From Burkholderia pyrrocinia (lineage in GTDB: Bacteria > Pseudomonadota > Gammaproteobacteria > Burkholderiales > Burkholderiaceae), in assembly GCF_022809715.1 (NCBI RefSeq), contig NZ_CP094459.1, forward strand, positions 2,852,001-2,916,000: a stretch of DNA of 64,000 nucleotides. The letters are read 5' to 3'. Each line of letters begins with the position of its first letter. Positions within the stretch are counted from its first letter, which is position 1. The position numbers and the translations under genes are program-made. The notes under the pieces were generated by a model that searched no databases, was not told the DNA's origin, and saw only the letters and a program-made list of their open reading frames with translations. Positions 46,037-55,491 of the stretch are shown here, in pieces.

Positions 46037-46695
46037 ACGCCCTCACTCGTTTCGGTATGCGGTTGATCCGCGAAAATCCAGCGCGCCTCTTCCGGCGCCA
46101 CCACTGCCCGGCCGTTCTCGAGGCGCAAACGCCCGTCGACGAACCAGCGCACCGCGCGCGGATACAGCACATGCTCGACCGTCAGCACGCGCCGCGCGAG
46201 CGCGGCCGCGTCGTCGCCCGCGCGCACCGGCACCGCGCCCTGCGCGACGATCGCGCCGCTGTCGAGCTCGGGAATCACGAAGTGCACGCTCGCGCCGTGC
46301 AGCGCGACACCCGCGTCGAGCGCCTGCTGGTGCGTGTGAATGCCCTTGAAGCTCGGCAGCAGCGACGGGTGGATGTTCAGCAGCCGGCCTTCGTATCGTC
46401 TGACGAATGCCGGCGTGAGGATGCGCATGAAGCCCGCGAGGATCACGAGATCGGGGGCAAAGCGGTCGATCTCGGCGGCGAGCGCCGCGTCGAAGCTGTC
46501 GCGGCCGTCGAACGACCGATGGTCGACCACCGCGGTCGCCACTCCGTGCGACGCGGCAAAAGCCAGGCCGGCCGCATCGGGCCGGTTGGCGATCACGGCA
46601 GCAACCTCGGCCGGCCAGCGTTCCTGCGCGCACGCGCGAACGATGGCCTCCATGTTGCTGCCGCGACCGGAAATCAGGATCACGAGTTTTTTCAT
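46033..46695 (-). CDS. purN: Phosphoribosylglycinamide formyltransferase
   Basis: 220-residue GAR transformylase using 10-formyl-THF in purine synthesis. Motifs are ILISGRGSNMEAI at the N-terminus, NIHPSLLPSFKG (about 108-119) with catalytic Asn/His, and HFVIPELDSGAIVAQGAV with Asp near 145. Its stop overlaps the rsmB start by 4 bases. Divergent from ribF. Confidence 0.96.
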   Translation of the reverse strand: MKKLVILISGRGSNMEAIVRACAQERWPAEVAAVIANRPDAAGLAFAASHGVATAVVDHRSFDGRDSFDAALAAEIDRFAPDLVILAGFMRILTPAFVRRYEGRLLNIHPSLLPSFKGIHTHQQALDAGVALHGASVHFVIPELDSGAIVAQGAVPVRAGDDAAALARRVLTVEHVLYPRAVRWFVDGRLRLENGRAVVAPEEARWIFADQPHTETSEGV

Positions 46696-46817
46696 CCGCG
46701 AATTTTACCATTCGCCCCCGCGTTTCCCGCCTTCTCGGCCGCCGGCCCGCCCGAACGTTTATAATCTTCTGCTTTGCGGCATCCCACCGCCCATCCCCCG
46801 ACGCTGCATCCGCTATC

Positions 46818-47810
46818 GTGAAAGTCTTCCGCGGCCTGCCCAACGCCGAGAGCCGCGCCCCGTGCGCGCTGACGATCGGCAACTTCGACGGTGTCCATCG
46901 CGGCCACCAGGCCCTGCTCGCGCGCGTGCGCGCGGCAGCGGACGCGCGCGGCCTGCCCGTGTGCGTGATGACTTTCGAGCCGCACCCGCGCGAATTCTTC
47001 AACCCGGCCGGCGCGCCGCCGCGCATCGCGATGCTGCGCGACAAGCTCGAGGCGCTGCGCGAGCACGGCGTCGACCGCGTGGTCGTCGAGCACTTCAACC
47101 ACACGTTCGCGAGCCAGTCGCCGCAGGCGTTCGTCGAGCGCACGCTGGTGAACGGGCTGCACACGCGCTGGATGATGGTCGGCGACGATTTCTGCTACGG
47201 CGCGAAACGCGCGGGCACCTTCGACACGCTGAAGGCGGCCGGCGAGCAATACGGTTTCGAAGTCGAGCAGATGGGCACGGTGGCCGGCAGCGACGGCACG
47301 CGCATCTCGAGCTCGGGCGTGCGCGCCGCGCTCGCGGCCGGCGATCTCGACGCAGCCGCGCAGGCGCTCGGCCACGGTTATGCGATCAGCGGCCACGTCG
47401 CGCACGGGCTGAAGCTCGGCCGCGACCTCGGCTTCCCGACGCTGAACCTGCCGATCGCGCACAAGCGGCCGGCGCTCGCGGGCATCTTCGTCGTGCAGGT
47501 GCACGGCCTCGGCCCCGACCCGCTGCCGGGTGTCGCGAGCCTCGGCCTGCGCCCGACCGTCGACGATTCGGGCCGCGTGCTGCTCGAAGTCCACCTGCTC
47601 GACTGGCACGGCGATGCGTACGGCAAGCTCATCCGCGTCGAATTCCTGAAGAAGCTGCGCGACGAAGCGAAATTCGACGATCTCGAGGCGCTGTCGCGCG
47701 CGATCGCATTGGACGTCGCGAATGCGCGCGCGTATTTCATCGAGCGCGATCGTGCGCCGGGCAGCCGCGCAACGGGCTTCTCGACGTCGGCAACCGACCG
47801 AATTAGCTGA
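46818..47810 (+). CDS. ribF: Bifunctional riboflavin kinase / FMN adenylyltransferase
   Basis: 330-residue RibF. N-terminal nucleotidyltransferase domain ([17 protein letters not shown], about 20-36; HxGH motif) makes FAD. C-terminal flavokinase domain has [25 protein letters not shown] (about 190-214). It is upstream of ileS and lspA, the common ribF-ileS-lspA order, with 101 bases to ileS. Confidence 0.96.
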   Translation: MKVFRGLPNAESRAPCALTIGNFDGVHRGHQALLARVRAAADARGLPVCVMTFEPHPREFFNPAGAPPRIAMLRDKLEALREHGVDRVVVEHFNHTFASQSPQAFVERTLVNGLHTRWMMVGDDFCYGAKRAGTFDTLKAAGEQYGFEVEQMGTVAGSDGTRISSSGVRAALAAGDLDAAAQALGHGYAISGHVAHGLKLGRDLGFPTLNLPIAHKRPALAGIFVVQVHGLGPDPLPGVASLGLRPTVDDSGRVLLEVHLLDWHGDAYGKLIRVEFLKKLRDEAKFDDLEALSRAIALDVANARAYFIERDRAPGSRATGFSTSATDRIS

Positions 47811-47911
47811 TCCGGACGGCGGCGCCCCGCGCCGCACCCACGCGCCGCCCAGTCGCGCGCATACCCGATTCACGACGCACGAGCGTCCCCCGATTTGATA
47901 GCGATCCCATC

Positions 47912-50749
47912 ATGAGCAACAAGAAAGCCGATTCGAAACCGCAGGCCAAGTATCCGGTCAACCTGCTCGACACGCCGTTCCCGATGCGCGGCGACCTGCC
48001 CAAGCGCGAGCCGCAATGGGTCAAGGAATGGGAAGAGCGCGGCATCTACGACAAGATCCGCGCGGCCAGCAAGGGCCGGCCGAAGTTCATCCTGCACGAC
48101 GGCCCGCCGTATGCGAACGGCGACATCCACCTCGGCCACGCCGTCAACAAGATCCTGAAGGACATCGTCGTCAAGTCGCGCAACATGGCCGGCTTCGACG
48201 CGCCGTACGTGCCGGGCTGGGATTGCCACGGGATGCCGATCGAGATCCAGATCGAGAAGCAGTTCGGCAAGTCGCTGCCGGCGGCCGAAGTGATGAGCAA
48301 GGCGCGCGCGTACGCGACCGAGCAGATCGAGAAGCAGAAGGTCGGCTTCAAGCGCCTCGGCGTGCTCGGCGACTGGGCCAACCCGTACAAGACGATGAAC
48401 TTCGTCAACGAGGCGGAAGAGATCCGCGCGCTCGGCAAGATCATCGAGAAGGGTTATGTGTATCGCGGGCTGAAGCCGGTGAACTGGTGCTTCGACTGCG
48501 GCTCGGCGCTCGCCGAAGCGGAAGTCGAGTACAAGGACCGCACCGATCCGACGATCGACGTGATGTTCGCGTTCGCGGAACCGGAAAAGACCGCACAGGC
48601 GTTCGGCCTGCCGGCACTGCCGCGCGCCGAAGGCGGCATCGTGATCTGGACCACCACGCCGTGGACGATTCCCGCGAACCAGGCGCTGAACCTCCATCCG
48701 GAAATCGTCTACGCGCTGGTCGACACCGAGCGCGGGCTGCTGATCATCGCGGAAGAGCGCGTCGCCGCGTGCATGGAAGAGTTCAAGCTGACGGGCCGCG
48801 TCGTCGCGACCACGCCGGGCGTGAAGCTCGCGAACCTGCGCTTCCACCACCCGCTCGCACCGGCCCACCCCGGCTACAAGCGCACCGCGCCCGTCTACCT
48901 CGGCGACTACGTGACGACCGACACGGGTACCGGCGTCGTGCACTCGTCGCCCGCGTACGGCATCGAGGACTTCATGTCCTGCAAGGCGCACGGGATGACC
49001 GATTCGGACTTCATCAACCCGGTGATGGGCGACGGCCGCTACATCGAATCGCTGCCGCTGTTCGGCGGCCTGTCGATCTGGGATGCGAACCCGAAGATCG
49101 TCGAAGCGCTGAACGCGGCCGGCTCGCTGCTGCGCAGCGAGAAGTACACGCACAGCTACATGCACTGCTGGCGCCACAAGACGCCGATCATCTATCGCGC
49201 GACGTCGCAATGGTTCGCCGGCATGGACGTCACGCCGCGTGCCGGCGGCAAGACGCTGCGCGAAACGGCGCTCGAAGGCGTCGACGCGACCGCGTTCTAC
49301 CCGTCGTGGGGCAAGCAGCGCCTGTTCAGCATGATCGCGAACCGTCCCGACTGGACGCTGTCGCGCCAGCGCCAGTGGGGCGTGCCGATGGCGTTCTTCG
49401 TGCACAAGGAAACCGGCGATCTGCACCCGCGCACGCTCGAACTGCTCGAGGAAGTCGCGAAACGCGTCGAGCAGTCGGGCATCGAGGCGTGGCAGACGCT
49501 CGATCCGCGCGAGCTGATCGGCGACGACGCGAACCTGTACGAAAAGAACCGCGACACGCTCGACGTGTGGTTCGACTCGGGCACGACGCACTGGCACGTG
49601 CTGCGCGGCTCGCACAAGGATCAACTTCAGTTCCCGGCCGACCTGTACCTCGAGGGCTCGGACCAGCATCGCGGCTGGTTCCACTCGTCGCTGCTGACCG
49701 CGTCGATGATCGACGGCCGCGCACCGTACAAGGGCCTGCTCACGCACGGCTTCACGGTCGACGGCGAAGGCCGCAAGATGAGCAAGTCGCTCGGCAACGG
49801 CGTCGACCCGCATGAAGTCGCGAACCGCCTCGGCGCGGAAATCATCCGCCTGTGGATCGCGTCGACCGACTATTCGGGCGAGCTCGCGATCTCCGAGGAA
49901 ATCCTGAAGCGCGTGACCGAAGGCTATCGCCGCATCCGCAACACGCTGCGCTTCCTGCTCGCGAACCTGTCGGACTTCGACTACGCGCAACACGCGGTGC
50001 CGGTCGGCGAATGGCTCGAGATCGACCGTTATGCGGTCGCGTTCTCGGCGCAACTGCAGACGGAACTGCTCGGCCACTACGAGAAGTACGAATTCCACCC
50101 GGTTGTCGCGAAGCTTCAGACGTACTGCTCGGAAGATCTCGGCGGCTTCTACCTCGACGTGCTGAAGGATCGCCTGTACACGAGCGCGGCCGATTCGCGC
50201 GCACGCCGCTCCGCGCAGACGGCGCTGTACCACCTGACGCACGGCCTGCTGCGTGTGCTCGCGCCGTTCCTGTCGTTCACGGCGGAAGAGGCATGGAAGG
50301 TGTTCCAGCCGGCCAGCGACACGATCTTCACGGAAACCTACTACGCGTATCCGGAAGTCGCCGGCTCGGCCGCGCTGATCGACAAGTGGGCGCTGCTGCG
50401 CGACGTGCGCAGCAACGTGACGAAGGCGCTCGAGGAAGCGCGCACCGCGAACCGCATCGGTTCGTCGCTGCAGGCCGAAGTGACCGTGCACGCGAGCGGC
50501 GCGCGCTACGACGCGCTCACGAGCCTCGGCGAAGACCTGAAGTTCGTGCTGATCACGTCGGCCGCGACGGTCGTCAAGGTCGACGACGAAGCGCAGGAAA
50601 GCGTCGACGTGGCCGCGTCGAAGTACCAGAAGTGCGAACGCTGCTGGCACTACCGCGAAGATGTCGGCGCGCACGCCGATCATCCGACGCTGTGCGGCCG
50701 CTGCTTCTCGAACCTCTTTGAAAACGGCGAAATCCGGAGCGCTGCTTAA
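47912..50749 (+). CDS. ileS: Isoleucyl-tRNA synthetase
   Basis: 945-residue class I synthetase charging tRNA-Ile, with CP1 editing domain. HIGH motif as HLGH in [13 protein letters not shown] (about 71-83), KMSKS in [13 protein letters not shown] near 624, and a C-terminal zinc-binding part [12 protein letters not shown] ... LCGRCFSNL. The editing [14 protein letters not shown] region is at about 250. lspA follows after 2 bases. Confidence 0.97.
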   Translation: MSNKKADSKPQAKYPVNLLDTPFPMRGDLPKREPQWVKEWEERGIYDKIRAASKGRPKFILHDGPPYANGDIHLGHAVNKILKDIVVKSRNMAGFDAPYVPGWDCHGMPIEIQIEKQFGKSLPAAEVMSKARAYATEQIEKQKVGFKRLGVLGDWANPYKTMNFVNEAEEIRALGKIIEKGYVYRGLKPVNWCFDCGSALAEAEVEYKDRTDPTIDVMFAFAEPEKTAQAFGLPALPRAEGGIVIWTTTPWTIPANQALNLHPEIVYALVDTERGLLIIAEERVAACMEEFKLTGRVVATTPGVKLANLRFHHPLAPAHPGYKRTAPVYLGDYVTTDTGTGVVHSSPAYGIEDFMSCKAHGMTDSDFINPVMGDGRYIESLPLFGGLSIWDANPKIVEALNAAGSLLRSEKYTHSYMHCWRHKTPIIYRATSQWFAGMDVTPRAGGKTLRETALEGVDATAFYPSWGKQRLFSMIANRPDWTLSRQRQWGVPMAFFVHKETGDLHPRTLELLEEVAKRVEQSGIEAWQTLDPRELIGDDANLYEKNRDTLDVWFDSGTTHWHVLRGSHKDQLQFPADLYLEGSDQHRGWFHSSLLTASMIDGRAPYKGLLTHGFTVDGEGRKMSKSLGNGVDPHEVANRLGAEIIRLWIASTDYSGELAISEEILKRVTEGYRRIRNTLRFLLANLSDFDYAQHAVPVGEWLEIDRYAVAFSAQLQTELLGHYEKYEFHPVVAKLQTYCSEDLGGFYLDVLKDRLYTSAADSRARRSAQTALYHLTHGLLRVLAPFLSFTAEEAWKVFQPASDTIFTETYYAYPEVAGSAALIDKWALLRDVRSNVTKALEEARTANRIGSSLQAEVTVHASGARYDALTSLGEDLKFVLITSAATVVKVDDEAQESVDVAASKYQKCERCWHYREDVGAHADHPTLCGRCFSNLFENGEIRSAA

Positions 50750-50751
50750 CT

Positions 50752-51252
50752 ATGGCGAAAACCCTGTCGAAACCGGCCAGCGGCGCGCTTGCGCCCTGGC
50801 TCGGCATTTCGCTGATCGTGATCCTGTTCGATCAACTGTCGAAGATCGCGATCCTGAAAACGTTCGCGTACGGCGCGCAGCATGCGCTGACGTCGTTCTT
50901 CAACCTCGTGCTGGTGTACAACCGCGGCGCCGCGTTCGGCTTCCTGTCGACCGCGGGCGGCTGGCAGCGCTGGGCGTTCACAGCGCTCGGGATCGGTGCG
51001 ACGCTCGTGATCTGCTTCCTGCTGAAACGCCACGGCCACCAGCGGCTGTTCAGCCTGTCGCTCGCGCTGATCCTCGGCGGCGCACTCGGCAACGTGATCG
51101 ACCGGCTCGTCTACGGTCACGTGATCGACTTCCTCGATTTCCACCTCGGCGCCTGGCACTTCCCGGCGTTCAACCTCGCCGATTCCGCGATCACGGTCGG
51201 CGCGGTGCTGCTGATCTACGACGAACTGCGTCGCGTGCGCGGCTCGCGCTAA
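50752..51252 (+). CDS. lspA: Lipoprotein signal peptidase (SPase II)
   Basis: 166-residue inner-membrane aspartyl protease that cleaves prolipoproteins at the lipidated Cys. Four membrane segments; catalytic Asp in [12 protein letters not shown] (about 121) and [10 protein letters not shown] (about 143). FDQLSK near 24-29 is also conserved. It is coupled to ileS. Its substrates include the predicted lipoprotein at 15809 if that is expressed. Confidence 0.96.
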   Translation: MAKTLSKPASGALAPWLGISLIVILFDQLSKIAILKTFAYGAQHALTSFFNLVLVYNRGAAFGFLSTAGGWQRWAFTALGIGATLVICFLLKRHGHQRLFSLSLALILGGALGNVIDRLVYGHVIDFLDFHLGAWHFPAFNLADSAITVGAVLLIYDELRRVRGSR

Positions 51253-51319
51253 GCGCGCATACTCGGCGTCGACGGCCGGCCTCGCGCCGGCCGTCCCGTT
51301 TGACCCTTGGAGGCCTGAG

Positions 51320-52531
51320 TTGGCACACGCAGAACTCGCAGGAAAACACCTCGTTCTCGGCCTGACGGGCGGTATCGCCTGCTACAAGATCGCCGAGCTC
51401 ACGCGGCTGCTCACCAAGGCCGGCGCGACCGTGCAGGTCGCGATGACCGAAGCCGCCACGCAGTTCATCACGCCCGTCACGATGCAGGCGCTGTCGGGCC
51501 GGCCCGTCTATACGAGCCAGTGGGACGCGCGCATCGACAACAACATGGCGCACATCGACCTGTCGCGCGAAGCCGACGCGATCGTGATCGCGCCCGCGTC
51601 GACGGATTTCCTCGCGAAGCTCGCGCACGGGTTCGCGGACGACCTGCTGTCGACGCTGTGCGTCGCGCGCGATTGTCCGCTGCTCGTCGTTCCCGCGATG
51701 AACCGCCAGATGTGGCAAAACCCGGCCACGCAGCGCAACGTCGCGCAACTGCGCGCGGACGGCGTGTCGGTGCTCGGCCCGGATTCGGGTGCGCAGGCGT
51801 GCGGCGAAGTCGGCGACGGCCGCATGCTCGAACCCGACGCGATCTATGAAGCGATCGTCGCGCACTTCGCGCCGAAGGTGCTCGCGCACCGGCGCGTGCT
51901 GATCACGGCCGGGCCGACGTTCGAACCGCTCGACCCCGTGCGCGGCCTCACGAACCGCTCGAGCGGCAAGATGGGCTTCGCGCTCGCGCGCGCCGCGCAG
52001 CAAGCCGGCGCCGACGTGCATCTCGTCGCGGGGCCGGTCGCGCTCGACACGCCGTGGGGCGTGACCCGCCAGGACGTGCAGACCGCGCAGCAGATGTACG
52101 ACGCGGTGATGCAAGCGGTTGCCGATGCCGACATCTTCATCGCGGTGGCCGCGGTCGCCGACTGGCGCGTCGATCAGCCGGCCCAGCACAAGATGAAGAA
52201 GACGGCCGACCGCAAGATGCCGGCGCTCGCATTCGTCGAGAACCCCGACATCCTCGCGTCGGTCGCGGCGCTGCCCGATCCGCCGTTCTGCGTCGGGTTC
52301 GCGGCCGAAAGCGGCGACCTCGACGTGCACGGCGACGAGAAACGCAAGCGCAAGAACGTGCCGCTGCTGGTCGGCAACCTCGGCCCGCTGACGTTCGGCC
52401 GCGACGACAACGAAGTCGTGCTGTTCGAAGCCGCCGGCCTCACGCGCCTGCCGCGCGCGCCGAAGGACGAACTCGCGCATGCGCTCGTCGCGGAAATCGC
52501 GAAGCGCCTGCCCGACAACCGCCTGATCTGA
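51320..52531 (+). CDS. coaBC: Bifunctional CoaBC (PPC synthetase / decarboxylase)
   Basis: 403-residue bifunctional Dfp. The N-terminal flavoprotein PPC decarboxylase ([11 protein letters not shown] about 14-24, [11 protein letters not shown] about 130-140, conserved GSGAQACG-like [13 protein letters not shown]) and the C-terminal synthetase ([25 protein letters not shown]) make 4'-phosphopantetheine for CoA. The start is TTG at 51320 with TTGGAGG seven bases upstream. dut follows after 55 bases. Confidence 0.95.
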   Translation: MAHAELAGKHLVLGLTGGIACYKIAELTRLLTKAGATVQVAMTEAATQFITPVTMQALSGRPVYTSQWDARIDNNMAHIDLSREADAIVIAPASTDFLAKLAHGFADDLLSTLCVARDCPLLVVPAMNRQMWQNPATQRNVAQLRADGVSVLGPDSGAQACGEVGDGRMLEPDAIYEAIVAHFAPKVLAHRRVLITAGPTFEPLDPVRGLTNRSSGKMGFALARAAQQAGADVHLVAGPVALDTPWGVTRQDVQTAQQMYDAVMQAVADADIFIAVAAVADWRVDQPAQHKMKKTADRKMPALAFVENPDILASVAALPDPPFCVGFAAESGDLDVHGDEKRKRKNVPLLVGNLGPLTFGRDDNEVVLFEAAGLTRLPRAPKDELAHALVAEIAKRLPDNRLI

Positions 52532-52586
52532 TCTCCCGCGCGGCGGCCCGCGCCGCCGCGCCCTTCCCGACCGATTCGACGACCGC

Positions 52587-53033
52587 ATGAAACTCGACCT
52601 GAAAATTCTCGACGCGCGCATGCGCGACTACCTGCCCGCCTATGCGACCGCCGGCAGCGCGGGCCTCGACCTGCGCGCGTGCCTCGACGCGCCGGTCACG
52701 CTGCAGCCGGGCGAAACCACGCTCGTGCCGACCGGCCTCGCGATCCACCTCGCCGACCCAGGCTATGCGGCGCTGATCCTGCCGCGCTCGGGCCTCGGCC
52801 ACAAGCACGGGATCGTGCTCGGCAACCTCGTCGGCCTGATCGACTCCGACTACCAGGGCCAGTTGATGGTCTCGACGTGGAATCGCGGCCAGACCGAGTT
52901 CGTGCTGAACCCGTTCGAACGGCTCGCGCAGCTCGTGATCGTGCCGGTCGTGCAGGCGCAGTTCAACATCGTCGACGATTTCGCGGAAAGCGATCGCGGC
53001 GCAGGCGGCTTCGGCAGCACCGGCCGTCACTGA
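52587..53033 (+). CDS. dut: dUTP diphosphatase
   Basis: 148-residue trimeric dUTPase removing dUTP. The five motifs are [10 protein letters not shown] (about 22-31), [27 protein letters not shown] and the flexible C-terminal [12 protein letters not shown]. The coaBC-dut pairing is common. Ended by the terminator at 53048. Confidence 0.97.
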   Translation: MKLDLKILDARMRDYLPAYATAGSAGLDLRACLDAPVTLQPGETTLVPTGLAIHLADPGYAALILPRSGLGHKHGIVLGNLVGLIDSDYQGQLMVSTWNRGQTEFVLNPFERLAQLVIVPVVQAQFNIVDDFAESDRGAGGFGSTGRH

Positions 53034-53047
53034 ACGACGCGACACAC

Positions 53048-53074
53048 AAAAAAGGGCCGCGAGGCCCTTTTTTT
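53048..53074. terminator. Bidirectional terminator after dut
   Basis: Stem AAAGGGCC / GGCCCTTT with loop GCGA, extended by A and T runs; between convergent dut and the membrane-protein gene. Confidence 0.93.
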
Positions 53075-53083
53075 CGTTCGCCG

Positions 53084-53854
53084 TCATTCGCCGGCCGGCT
53101 GCGCGATCCGCGCGGGTACCGGTTCGCGCCGCCGCGCCTGCGCGACGCCCGCATAGATCACCATCGCGACCAGCACGCCGAGCAGCACGGCCGACGAACC
53201 GACCGTACCGAGCGCGAGGCCGCCCTTCGCGACCGGCTTCGTCAGCAGGTCGCCGACCGTCGCGCCGAACGGGCGCGTGAGCACGAACGCGGCCCAGAAC
53301 AGCAGCACGCCGGAAATCCGCGTGAAATAGTGCGCGAGCACGATCACTGCAAGCAGCCCGCCGATCAGCAGCGCGCCGCCGCCGAAACCGAGGCCCGAGC
53401 TGTCCGCGAGGAAATCGCCGAGCGCGGTGCCGAGCGTGTTCGAGAACAGGATCGCGATCCAGTACAGCAGTTCGACCTTGCGCGTGCGGATCAGGTCGAC
53501 CGACAGCGATTCGCCGCTGAGCCGCCAGACTGCGAAGATCGCCAGCAGGATCGCGACGAGGATCGACGAGCCGGCCGCATAACCGAGGCCGAGCGTGCGG
53601 TCCATGAAGTCGGACATCGTCGTGCCGGCCGTGCTCGTCGCGACGATCACGGCCCAGTAGACCGCCGGGCGATAGCGCGTCGTCTTGAGCTGCGCGCCCA
53701 GCGTCACGAGGAAGAAGCCGAACAGCAGGACCGAGCTCACCGCGTAGCCGACGTTCAGCGTCATCGACAGCAAATCGCCGCCGGTTTCGCCGAGCGTCGT
53801 CGCGCAGATCTTCATGATCCAGAACGCAAGCGTGATTTCGGGAAGTTTGTTCAT
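53084..53854 (-). CDS. COG4705-type membrane protein with four internal repeats
   Basis: 256-residue integral membrane protein, eight or so hydrophobic segments. It is built from four related units, each with a T/S-x-G-x-x-x-x-D-F/L core: ETGGDLLSMTLNVGYA (about 21-36), TAGTTMSDFMDRTLGLGYA (about 76-94), TLGTALGDFLADSSGLGFG (about 140-158) and PFGATVGDLLTKPVAKGG (about 195-212). The repeats put an Asp at equivalent places in alternate helices. The family is uncharacterised as far as I know; ion or small-molecule transport is inference. It has an OmpR-type direct repeat upstream (53936-53953). Confidence 0.82.
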   Translation of the reverse strand: MNKLPEITLAFWIMKICATTLGETGGDLLSMTLNVGYAVSSVLLFGFFLVTLGAQLKTTRYRPAVYWAVIVATSTAGTTMSDFMDRTLGLGYAAGSSILVAILLAIFAVWRLSGESLSVDLIRTRKVELLYWIAILFSNTLGTALGDFLADSSGLGFGGGALLIGGLLAVIVLAHYFTRISGVLLFWAAFVLTRPFGATVGDLLTKPVAKGGLALGTVGSSAVLLGVLVAMVIYAGVAQARRREPVPARIAQPAGE

Positions 53855-53935
53855 TCGAACCCCTTTTGCAGGAACGCGGCGGGCCGGCGCGTGCCGGCCC
53901 GCGTTGCAGACAGGATCGAATGTAGTCGCCGTCGG

Positions 53936-53953
53936 CTTAACGGAACCTTAGCG
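53936..53953. promoter_or_regulatory. Candidate response-regulator box (CTTAACG-N4-CTTAGCG)
   Basis: Direct repeat CTTAACG (53936) and CTTAGCG (53947) exactly 11 bases apart, one helical turn, 82 bases before the membrane-protein ATG. This resembles OmpR/PhoB-family boxes, PmrA-like in base content. A perfect hairpin GGGCCGGC-GCGT-GCCGGCCC follows at 53881-53900 in the leader. Confidence 0.45.
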
Positions 53954-54008
53954 AATGTGAAGAACGGGATGGTCGGCGGGCGCGGTCGTCGTGACCGCGT
54001 CGGCGCCG

Positions 54009-55415
54009 TCAGCGTGCGTGCTGGTGCCGGTAGTGCAGCGCATACGCGAGCGTCAGCAGCACGACGAACACGACGCCGACCACCATCGTCATCCGGAATT
54101 CGCGCGTGAACGCGGTCGTGAACAGGATCGCCGCGACGAGCCCCGCGCCGAGCAGGCTGCCGAACGGGTGACCCCACATCCGGAACGCGAGCGCGGGGCC
54201 GCGATACCGCAAACGGAAGCGCAGATGCGTGACGAAGATCATCAGCCACGTGAACAGCGCGCCGAACATCGCGATCGCCATCATCACGGTGAACGCCGTG
54301 TCGGGCGCCAGCGCGACCAGCACGGCCGCCACCGCGACGCCGCTCGTCGAGATCCACAGCGCCGCACGCGGCACGCCGTTCGTGCCTAGCCGGCCGAATA
54401 CCGCGGGCGCGAGCCGCGCACGCGACAGGCTGAACATCATCCGCGTCGTCACGTAGAGCTGGCTGTTCATCGCCGACAGCGCCGCGATCAGCAGCACGAA
54501 GTTGATCACGCCCGCCGCGTACGGTACGTGCGTCGCGGCCATCACCTTCACGAACGGGCTTTCGTCGGTGCCGGCCTGCGTCCACGGCACGATCGCGAGC
54601 ATCAGAGACAGCGTCAGCAGGTAGAACAGCACGAGCCGGAACACCGTCGAGCGGAACGCGCGCGTGACCGCGTGCTGCGGATCGCGCGCTTCGCCGGCCG
54701 CGATCGCGACGGCCTCGATGCTCATGTAGCTGAAGATCGCGACGATCACGGCGACCCAGGTACCCCACGGCCCCTTCGGCATGAAGCCGTCGTGCGCGGT
54801 GTAGTTCGCGAACCCGATGCCCGATGCGGCCGGCGCCGACCACACGAAATACGCGCCGAGCACGATGAACACGACGATCGCCGCGATCTTCAGCAGCGAG
54901 AACGCATACTCGACCGAGCCGTACAGCGTGACGCTCGCGAGGTTCACGGCGATCAGCAGCGCGGAGAAGCCGATCACCCAGTACCAGCCGGGCACGGCCG
55001 GAAACCAGTACTTCATGAACACGGCGATCGCGCTGATTTCGGTGCCGATCGCGAACACGACCGCGAACCAGTACGCATAGCGCACCAGAAAGCCCGCGAG
55101 CGGGCCGACGTAGTGTTCGGCATACGCACCGAACGAGCCGGCCGTCGGATGCGCGACGGTCATTTCCGCGAGCGCGCCCATCAGCAGCAGCGCGATCAGC
55201 GCGCCGATCGCATACGAAACCAGCACGCTCGGGCCGGCGAGCCCGATCGCGAACCCGCTGCCGAGGAACAGCCCCGTGCCGATCGCGCCGCCGATCGCGA
55301 TCATCGCCATTTGCCCCGACGTCAGCGCGTGGCGCAACCCTTGTTCGCGCGCGACGATGTTGTCGAACGATCGTTGTCGTTGTGTCACTGCGTTACCACT
55401 CCCCTGCACCACCAT
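54009..55415 (-). CDS. Amino-acid permease (APC family)
   Basis: 468-residue 12-segment amino-acid/proton symporter of the AAT (GabP/AroP-like) subfamily. The conserved start is LRHALTSGQMAMIAIGGAIGTGLFLGSGFAI (about 28-58) with the GAIGTGLF motif, then ALAEMTVAHPTAGSFGAYAEHYVGP. An alternative GTG at 55388 with GGGGAG upstream gives nine fewer residues, as the ATG at 55415 has no clear ribosome site. Substrate unclear (GABA or small neutral amino acid candidates). Confidence 0.92.
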   Translation of the reverse strand: MVVQGSGNAVTQRQRSFDNIVAREQGLRHALTSGQMAMIAIGGAIGTGLFLGSGFAIGLAGPSVLVSYAIGALIALLLMGALAEMTVAHPTAGSFGAYAEHYVGPLAGFLVRYAYWFAVVFAIGTEISAIAVFMKYWFPAVPGWYWVIGFSALLIAVNLASVTLYGSVEYAFSLLKIAAIVVFIVLGAYFVWSAPAASGIGFANYTAHDGFMPKGPWGTWVAVIVAIFSYMSIEAVAIAAGEARDPQHAVTRAFRSTVFRLVLFYLLTLSLMLAIVPWTQAGTDESPFVKVMAATHVPYAAGVINFVLLIAALSAMNSQLYVTTRMMFSLSRARLAPAVFGRLGTNGVPRAALWISTSGVAVAAVLVALAPDTAFTVMMAIAMFGALFTWLMIFVTHLRFRLRYRGPALAFRMWGHPFGSLLGAGLVAAILFTTAFTREFRMTMVVGVVFVVLLTLAYALHYRHQHAR

Positions 55416-55441
55416 TGCGCCGCCGGCGCCGGATAAAACGA

Positions 55442-55469
55442 AACGGCGCGGAGAACTTCCCGCGCCGTT
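55442..55469 (-). terminator. Intrinsic terminator after clpA
   Basis: Stem AACGGCGCGG / CCGCGCCGTT with an 8-base loop; on the minus strand followed by TCGTTTTA. It lies 23 bases past the clpA stop. Confidence 0.8.
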
Positions 55470-55491
55470 CGCATGAACAACGAATTATCGC

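Noticed and set aside
47870..50683. 937-codon open frame antisense to ileS
   Set aside because: Long antisense frames arise in high-GC genes by codon bias. Its translation is Arg/Val-rich without family motifs, and ileS beneath it is unmistakable. Similar shadows lie over livM/livH (31382-33700), cysN/cysD (6628-9069) and icd (61526-63898).
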